Shown here one piece after another: positions 18,501-19,853 of a stretch of DNA of 19,853 nt. Numbering within the stretch: position 1 is the first letter of the stretch; every line of letters starts with the position of its first letter. Source of the stretch: JACIWB01 sp038818725. Its GTDB lineage: Archaea > Thermoplasmatota > E2 > UBA202 > JdFR-43. The stretch covers positions 1-19,853 of the forward strand of contig JAWAYL010000021.1 in assembly GCA_038818725.1 (NCBI GenBank), in the 5' to 3' direction. The position numbers and the translations under genes are program-made. The notes below the pieces were generated by a model. It was not told the DNA's origin. It ran no database searches and saw only the letters and a program-made list of their open reading frames with translations.

Positions 18501-18609
18501 TTGTTAGCAGCGGAAGCATCATTAAGCCTGCTCCAAGTAACAGAACTACTATTGCAGCCACTATACCCTTTCTCAATACCAAACTACCTACAACATTTTT
18601 TTCTTTCAT
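6379..18609 (-). CDS. Gene B: giant secreted dockerin protein, 4076 aa
   Basis: Residues 1-40 form a signal peptide (LRKGIVAAIVVLLLGAGLMM). Then follow a carboxypeptidase-regulatory-like domain (44-138), a MAM/jelly-roll-like domain ending GWYIDDIKI (148-299), and a long series of Ig-like modules closing with YVDxxPP-type linkers. Nine of these carry an E-[ENG]-C-x-H or close motif. Inserted among them are two jelly-roll domains like the choice-of-anchor type (about 757-903 and 1616-1763), two Rossmann-like domains (about 919-1123 and 2943-3169) and four tandem MAM-like sheets (2140-2809). The C-terminus (4017-4076) is a dockerin. There is no transmembrane helix after the signal peptide and no recognisable glycosidase or protease. 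ATG 18609 is preferred over an in-frame ATG at 18633 because AGGGGGA lies 5 nt upstream, as in genes C and D; a leaderless start at 18633 remains possible. Inferred role: an exported giant held on the surface by the cohesins of C or D, perhaps for adhesion or ligand capture. Confidence 0.92.
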   Translation of the reverse strand: MKEKNVVGSLVLRKGIVAAIVVLLLGAGLMMLPLLTKARTDPCVITGYVYEEDGVTPLEGATVRVRDEITGAWGENITDASGMYSITLGGGPSSPPWMEWFDGDPLLATATYDGREGKAFRYIEASEIDQQGYMWLNITLGTPVTTKTVGKPEFIKYDYDNGETNYGYLVSPVINVTADVATLSFWTWWQIEGAEPAAYDLMNVSISTDGGYNWNLLTKPGGNPSATLNPAENPADGSEYNYYGSSGFNVTPSWVYETFDISEYVPNEIVIIFEFNTIDPIFNYWEGWYIDDIKITEFGGNVPFSDDVENGIGNWTYNGYWHISEHRSKSSSHAWYYGIEKSYVSSDTLFTLEAEGDYEAIYYRINGGNWIEYDEPFNLTEECEHYIEFYAENGSNSEPLNSQIHYVDNSAPVSNYSFGEPNSTLNYGGHNYTAIKICTPMIIYAYDLPEGCAAGVEWLNYSVWWNPNEPNNYTKIKEVKVHDNDINDTDKRVGFINVELHFNEECFHEIKWQMVDYLGHISQQHSIDIAVDATAPTINKTIGEPKYVDEKGWLWVNCSTPFWFNITDSGCGGGVGVWKFGMNIYWNETRVPEGQQQLLTLVEQIVVVDNLAEITMELYNESYGTFIVNTTTTELEELLTEPLNSIWYNNSNEYKIIEWNDNGNGTLDYCDYIRFNNSQLKWHVENIKIVVKDLNPKYGEISYLFRFCDLPEEYRECFHEPEIWAIDYVGNNISFKEKDMVDCTPPAINKTVEKVIKAEQTQMNNSSSTYPADYQSFKAPWSYIDAISVYLIGTFDSAYPIYIEIYNDSNGEPGTELDESEHIFLSGNKSDWIQFNLSKRLYVEEGATYWIKLVYNNTQQPIKWMAQSNYPSAGPYPDGFAIVDGQANYSWDFTFKIEYYPVYPYMYGKMYSLYNETMISGDIENVAIFMDNNPWNMPSIQDVLDYYGISYDIYGSSDIGNVDLSQYDKVIIANDQTTSFYDAVEANLAWFEQYAFNGGQLEIHAADQGWYGGSWDVMPGGFTHTAYYYNYVDIAIPGHDVLVYPNVITDEELDLWGYSVHGYLTNLPANSEIVLTADGKPVFVVTSWGNGCIIISTQTLEWAYAGRSKFLENVILYCPLYGYPYDYLHKTWVTSEAVLDLNSWDEGCMNGVGLKSLMYRIYVNETGTWHPSSETDTYCGNYNITYVDGAYWYVAKNSTVNFTKVKFHEECEHILQMRAEDYVGNIRIVNQTHYVDNSPPKLKVEYPPEHGFYYDEKTGKMFVRACKEFYLNLTDEPNCGVGWRDFVFYFRYEYTNFTTPYIEKHPVSMDDTQYGEVVNISGELWWKITPQTPSIALHFSEECYHKIYYFYNASDWLDNSIVSDVLVEEIYVDEFEPEVSKQHPWCYKDEESIYLHPYSENVYEELYPEYGRKYYLEYKFEKDGNWYACMYDEKYGVYRLYLAEPIAYTLYLYNETNDKYLVYYGGNEPFEIGSLWHELYPEYCNIYELVDYNNGIILKNQTGEESEWKDYKAFSDYVTYTARLYNETNDKSIYIEYVGGKEGFVDSLWHELYPEFSNYYISTSYNATTHIITLNNTKTGKASEWVIVDGAKGDIKLKPVSYIRACDRINLTAKDMPDYLVFVDQFQTKGSNVDTLQALDSTPWPWDAQTFKPNASYINATALYLKWIEDVDVTVYIHDESFNVLATATKHLTGFGEDWIIFEFEPGISVTPNATYYIEAHGSPASAASWYFNQFDLYTRGKAWISGEMREGYDWKFQIMAYMPNPCASGIEGIYYAYEIGWDNTTAKVNHHPMNETDAPHGEKIVNITQYYDWDEINKFFNGYWLWYEYDENVGIHFYEECVHWLYYWAKDNVCHHTPVYMQVYEVDNGTPIVIKEHPEHGYYTPVEIDVDKTFANETYWLKGTFHVRDAWYPSYADGWKPNPSGQYKDKIQYINFTIYNNDMTHDLLLRLHVEEIVGDSGITLENGSDVNYKVYTINVPAGSSLIYTVNVYDNLEFLRWGVWSWWAEVENVTQYLRAGARINLSAYDVGEHPSGISNIYYRYEWNGNYYPQVGHPAAVNGSELQPDVPEIANYWWFIYNNSVGIIFNEECKHDLYYFAKDRSCHNSTLHHQTYYVDASEPVINETLPEHGAIGNTTTSLYEDFEAPFGNGWAVVNGTASTWSIKSEEPLFLQQVKVAYSGRYAAMAWRKDGSANAWLITPKITIPEDGNLTFWYKVYYGGSAGLKVGINSVSSQTDTSAFVEVWDSGIFSDTMYRHVEIDLSAYAGEEVYIGFYCYYLSDSFPNNGLLIDDVWVGAIHRIETLLEDDVEDGYGWQIEDLKIQQTSYWMLVNRLPVASPPTPGWSETMPSRPAVWCGDLSLGNAPNGGGMYACNWDDTLTMKNPVNLSGVTGIVNLSFNIWRYLDSGDYLYVEASNDSISWTILETISGSDGWITKTIDISQYIGNSTVWIRFRFVSNDGYSYGYNGVFIDNVTISNATKVFFFDYFNTLANWNGLMLNTTKWHITDYAYHSKNHSWYCGVESSPRYLNCMNDALISQEIDLTAYTGKKAMLMFWHKYDMDADYDDRAYVEVYDGTWHQVGYYSGARDWVQEFIDISDYIGKVIKIRFRFYSDYYTTDLGWLIDDIKLEIREVETAVFEDKFDMYKHTVASTAVPRFPPTDSLSEYGDWSRSGYYAGNWYYGWEQYVWIDGSVIDAAVVHGCSDLQKEYLYSPIIYDLPKFSNLTFRHYFERYAHAYGYVYLIDEFGTWHLLKQFSSDVHDKIEDISLWDYYGQDIQIVFEFYTPYGSAAGNYEYWAIFWADITSHGFLRACANITISAYDMPLNECAVGIDAIYWRYEYGKIDDGGFGDKKVSGKEIPGITPEDEEIYNYKWWVIYDNSEYDKDERVGYISFDAHLPENCTHDLYYFAKDKLCHSSELKHERWYVDGIAPETWLGISWAEHPWIPRNAARIAVAIYDSKYYPSWYYCSYWSGGESNNYDEFYDVLTDDPEGRFYVNVITTLDYETLLGYDVLILPDNCVPNKWLDDVDAWFNEGKRIICGDSAVCFAAYSGYMWPSAAGSNGYNTYWDYDSWDNDQKIALAHQITEDYTVGQIISSVGGDAQMYISKLPGNAVVLTVSNYNSSNAYVVYREVSGKGSIIVLGPYDTLYENEYELIRDACAWNITGYYKPQDKKPEVICINDDVHFYANHYGDACVYPYNWQNNTYYRWVWYNESAGKYEFYPTPSTPGAINGSEIVVSSYADLIQFNNSSKFWFNQTPPFGGWIYWMHYEEPFYFTEGCEHWLYYFSKDDLCNTEEPVEWHVGVDDSKPKSNLEFEISNGWLYYNETSNVYYFQNCSWVIINTTDLPENPYCQAGLWYVNYTVWRWVTRETTVQLITNQVKKGTIYIAGAAAGSITDYIDSNGDGLWNYCDYMYIEWLPPYSGIYNNGWYHVESISFTGYYNVKVREVMGGAGEWQTLIPWTTAYEWMAGYEENGIKYDKYYEYDPSYGKYREYFRIWIHLGSLVDFSCGKYEIHWQVYDYNNMTEGEKKQDVVIDCTPPRTKKEFEMPYVEQTIAGGETIHWVTNTTKIWLNSTDDFIWDSGVNEIWYQFWNEVPILLWKRGDETHNKHWFTVEEAVKIILNNPDATIEDYFNARPTLNKTIIELYHWAVDNVGHVEDKQKSKQHIYIDYMPPTSRVDEIIPYEQEEIPFNVTVVEIVDHGAEISGPVGVCKVEVYYSYSENNITWSDWQLYTTFFIPYEQRLAVPDQTFSFNAPEGGGWYRFISIAYDCLGNKETPPYYHGTYDAECFVVLDREPPEITKEYGQPNIEIELDGEIAHAITSNTIIYLNATDMPEENYVGLDKIYWSFGDTWYSSPSFNGARSGSISFTPEQFGLIEGVVYHLFFKASDMRGQFSNESKQKFIIDNSPPTTTIVIGNNSTMPFSVTINANDEIAGVKLIKLYFRYSPDGESWTEWIEYGSYNGASNTWSFIYKPSEFSYYMPGYYQFYAYAEDNLGNAKSTTPTAEASCYVPPIPEDFNADGRVNVLDLYYIITNWFKDTSSPDWPTVQKYDLDGSGRIDAGDIYLLIAKWTG
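7234..7587 (-). repeat. Segment of gene B duplicated in gene A
   Basis: 354 nt encoding TSRVDEIIPYEQEEIPF through GTYDAECF. It matches 19381-19728 in gene A with about 13 substitutions by eye and one 6-nt in-frame difference (PPYYHGTYD versus PPYGTYD). A short diverged patch lies at 7321-7330. Confidence 0.95.
9100..9780 (-). other. Rossmann-like (class I glutamine-amidotransferase-fold-like) domain 2 of gene B
   Basis: About residues 2943-3169. It starts with a hydrophobic strand (RIAVAIYDS), then YDVLILPD, WLDDVDAWFNEGKRIICGD, GNAVVLTV and GKGSIIVLGPYDTLYENEYE. The alternation of buried strands and helices, the LILPD strand and the strand-Gly-Asp turn resemble the GATase1-like fold used by several non-catalytic or sugar-related proteins. 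No clear Cys-His-Glu triad can be assigned, so enzymatic activity is not supported. It is related in layout to the domain at 15240-15850. Confidence 0.5.
10180..12190 (-). other. Four tandem MAM/jelly-roll-like domains in gene B
   Basis: About residues 2140-2809. Repeated landmarks are an opening acidic-aromatic strand (YEDFEAPFGNGW, LEDDVEDGYGW, FFDYFNTLANW, FEDKFDMYKH), a central LTFWYKV, LSFNIWRY, LMFWHKYD or LTFRHYFE strand, an IDLSAY/IDISQY/IDISDY segment, and a closing GLLIDDVWV, GVFIDNVTI or GWLIDDIKL strand. This is the usual layout of MAM-like and immune-inhibitor-A-like carbohydrate or adhesion modules. The fourth copy lacks the LIDD strand (it has YWAIFWADI). Confidence 0.65.
15240..15850 (-). 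other. Rossmann-like (class I glutamine-amidotransferase-fold-like) domain 1 of gene B
   Basis: About residues 919-1123. It reads NVAIFMDNNPWNMPSIQDVL, then YDKVIIANDQTTSFYDAV, AWFEQYAFNGGQLEIHAAD, SEIVLTADGKPVFVVTSWGNG and CIIISTQTLEW. This is a strand-helix pattern with a KVIIAND strand, a helix, and a G-G-x-L-x-I-H strand, as in GATase1-like and ThuA-like folds. No catalytic Cys is visible in the turn after that strand (HAADQGW), which argues for a binding rather than enzymatic role. Confidence 0.5.
15900..16340 (-). other. Jelly-roll domain in gene B resembling the choice-of-anchor type
   Basis: About residues 757-903. Landmarks are YQSFKAPWSYIDAISVYL, PIYIEIYNDSNGEPGTEL, DWIQFNLSKRLYVEEGATYW and YSWDFTFKIEYY. 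A similar domain is inserted at about 13320-13760 (TFKPNASYINATALYLKW, VTVYIHDES, WIIFEFEPG, NATYYIEAHG). Family naming is tentative; the two copies support each other. Confidence 0.5.
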
Positions 18610-18614
18610 TTTTA

Positions 18615-18671
18615 TCCCCCTAATAGATTGCATCGTTAGGAGAAATATATTCGCTATTTATATAAATTTCT
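18615..18671 (-). promoter_or_regulatory. Putative archaeal promoter and RBS of gene B
   Basis: On the minus strand AGAAAT (18671-18666, fits BRE RNWAAW) leads into TTTATATA (18666-18659), inside the palindrome ATTTATATAAAT (18667-18656). A transcript start near 18634-18637 is expected, giving a leader of about 25 nt with the ribosome binding site AGGGGGA (18621-18615) 5 nt before ATG 18609. The whole lies in the 75-nt gap after gene A, so B can be transcribed independently of A. Confidence 0.6.
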
Positions 18672-18684
18672 ATTTTTTTAGCCT

Positions 18685-19853
18685 TCATCTCTTATGCCAT
18701 ATTTCAAAAATAGGCTTTGTATCATTTAAATCAATAGTTGCATCGCCATTTATGTCAAATTTAGCATCACTGCCATTAAAATTTCTTGCAATTATAACCA
18801 AATCCTGAACATTTATCAAGTTATCGTTATTGAAATCTGGATTGAAAATTCTAACAAAAGCTTTTGTTTCAATTTCTTCATAATTATCAACATTATCTAT
18901 TCCAACAGTTGATATTTTATAAAATCCAATTTCATTGAAAACGCATGTATAGGGCAAGCTATAATCAATACTTTCAACACGCCAATCAATCCATGTTAAA
19001 TTATCATAACTATATCGATAATAAAATTCAACACATTTCAGCCCGCTTTCATTATCATATGCATTGCATTCAATTACTAAAGGTGAAACAACAAAAAATT
19101 CAGATGAGATAAATGTTTCTGGTGGAAAAGCATCTACTTTAACTGTTGAATTTCTAATAGCAAGAGCTTCGCCATAAAATTCTATATAGCATGTTCCGCT
19201 GAAATTAATAGTAAAATTTCCTGAATATAAATAAAAGCCATCGCCTGGATGCCATCCGTTATAATATATTCTATAATATATATTCCCTTCTTTGGTCATT
19301 GAAATATTTATAGGCGTTAAGGGTGAAATCCATTCTCCATATCTTGGCGAGCCAAATCTTATAAAAATTGATGCATTAAAAAAGCATTCGGCATCATATG
19401 TTCCATATGGTGGCGTTTCTTTATTGCCAAGGCAATCATGTGCAATGCTTATGAAGCGATAAAATGCAATTCCTTCTGGGGCATTGAAACTAAATGTTTG
19501 ATTTGGCACTGCTAAGCGTTGCTCATATGGAATGAAGAATGTTGTATATAACTGCCAGTCACTCCATGTTATGTTGTTCTCGCTATATGAATAATATACC
19601 TCTACTTTGCATACTCCAACTGGTCCGCTTATTTCCGCTCCATGATCAACTATTTCCACTACTGTAACATTGAATGGAATTTCTTCCTGTTCATATGGAA
19701 TTATTTCATCTACTCTTGAAGTTGGTGGAGTATCATCAACATAATATGTTTTATTTTCATATGCAGTATTTCCTAAATTATCAATTGCTCTTATTTCTAA
19801 ATAATGCAATCCTTCTCCTTGCAATGTAAAGTTTTCTTCTGCTAGCCAATCAC
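18685..19853 (-). CDS. Gene A: dockerin-bearing surface protein (5' partial)
   Basis: The frame is open from the window edge to TGA at 18687-18685, so the N-terminus is missing. The visible part starts within an Ig-like module (DWLAEENFTLQGEG) identical to repeat R5 of gene C. It continues with a module nearly identical to one in gene B (TSRVDEIIPYEQEEIPF to GTYDAECF), then two further Ig-like modules (GSPRYGEWISPLTPINI; PPETFISSEFFVVSPLVI), and ends in a dockerin. The first in-frame TTG at 19824 is an internal Leu codon, not a start: the frame extends upstream with residues that match gene C. No transmembrane segment follows, so the protein is expected to be secreted and to be retained through cohesin binding. 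The 75-nt gap to gene B holds B's putative promoter. Modules upstream of the window are unknown, and a catalytic domain there cannot be excluded. Confidence 0.9.
   Translation of the reverse strand, partial: DWLAEENFTLQGEGLHYLEIRAIDNLGNTAYENKTYYVDDTPPTSRVDEIIPYEQEEIPFNVTVVEIVDHGAEISGPVGVCKVEVYYSYSENNITWSDWQLYTTFFIPYEQRLAVPNQTFSFNAPEGIAFYRFISIAHDCLGNKETPPYGTYDAECFFNASIFIRFGSPRYGEWISPLTPINISMTKEGNIYYRIYYNGWHPGDGFYLYSGNFTINFSGTCYIEFYGEALAIRNSTVKVDAFPPETFISSEFFVVSPLVIECNAYDNESGLKCVEFYYRYSYDNLTWIDWRVESIDYSLPYTCVFNEIGFYKISTVGIDNVDNYEEIETKAFVRIFNPDFNNDNLINVQDLVIIARNFNGSDAKFDINGDATIDLNDTKPIFEIWHKR
18688..18840 (-). other. C-terminal dockerin of gene A
   Basis: The last 51 residues. The two calcium loops are DFNNDNLINVQD and DINGDATIDLND, with all acidic/Asn ligand positions (1, 3, 5, 9, 12) kept, although the Gly at position 6 is replaced by Asn and Ala. 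Helices LVIIARNF and TKPIFEIW follow. The linker is about 9 residues, shorter than in gene B. Loop positions 10/11 are V/Q and L/N, different from gene B, so partner choice may differ. Confidence 0.88.
19381..19728 (-). repeat. Segment of gene A duplicated from or into gene B
   Basis: 348 nt matching 7234-7587 at about 96% by eye. The main difference is a short patch (19447-19470 region, AFYRFISIAHD versus GGWYRFISIAYD) and a 6-nt in-frame gap. It abuts the copy shared with gene C at 19727. Confidence 0.95.
19727..19853 (-). repeat. 127-nt segment of gene A identical to gene C
   Basis: Identical to 2447-2573 over its full visible length and cut by the window edge. It encodes the end of an Ig-like module (DWLAEENFTL to KTYYVDDTPP). 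Confidence 0.96.

Noticed and set aside
6379..18633. Gene B as a protease or glycoside hydrolase
   Set aside because: No HExxH, catalytic Ser/His/Asp triad or glycosidase signature could be assigned. MAM-like and GATase-fold-like modules alone do not establish catalysis.
18656..18667. Palindrome ATTTATATAAAT as an operator
   Set aside because: A TATA-box sequence is naturally palindromic; nothing separates a regulator site from the TATA element here.

Overview
The window is AT-rich and holds four protein-coding genes, all on the minus strand, with almost no non-coding DNA. In transcription order (right to left) they are: gene A (19853-18685, 5' end outside the window), gene B (18609-6379, 4076 aa), gene C (6363-1258, 1701 aa) and gene D (1185-1, 3' end outside the window). 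All four encode secreted or cell-surface mosaic proteins made of beta-sandwich, beta-helix and other extracellular modules, rich in N-x-S/T sequons. I see no tRNA, rRNA, CRISPR array, transposase or housekeeping gene. The long open frames on the plus strand are antisense shadows.

The organism is most likely an uncultured archaeon of the euryarchaeal/Thermoplasmatota kind. This is an inference from several signs: BRE/TATA-like promoter elements upstream of genes B and D, GGTGA-type ribosome binding sites at a constant 5-nt spacing, heavy use of ATA for Ile, dense N-glycosylation sequons, and a NosD/PKD/Ig surface protein ending in one membrane helix with a Lys/Glu-rich tail. A Gram-positive-like bacterium is not excluded.

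The central observation is that the four genes look like the two halves of a cohesin-dockerin system. Genes A and B each end in a dockerin with two EF-hand-like calcium loops. Gene C carries two tandem cohesin-like domains and a C-terminal membrane anchor. Gene D has a cohesin-like domain directly after its signal peptide. I infer that C, and perhaps D, are scaffolds on the cell surface that hold the secreted giants A and B through calcium-dependent contacts. Unlike a cellulosome, none of the visible modules is a recognisable polysaccharide-degrading enzyme. B is instead a very large array of Ig-like modules with recurrent cysteines, jelly-roll/MAM-like sheets and two Rossmann-like (glutamine-amidotransferase-fold-like) domains. 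B and C are only 15 nt apart and are probably co-transcribed. B and D each have their own TATA-like element.

The genes also share modules at DNA level. A segment of A is about 96% identical to part of B and is followed directly by a segment identical to part of C, so A is a patchwork of its two neighbours. C has nearly identical internal 262-nt repeats, and D starts a 609-nt tandem repeat. Both window ends fall inside such repeats, which suggests that this is a whole contig whose assembly stopped at repeats.
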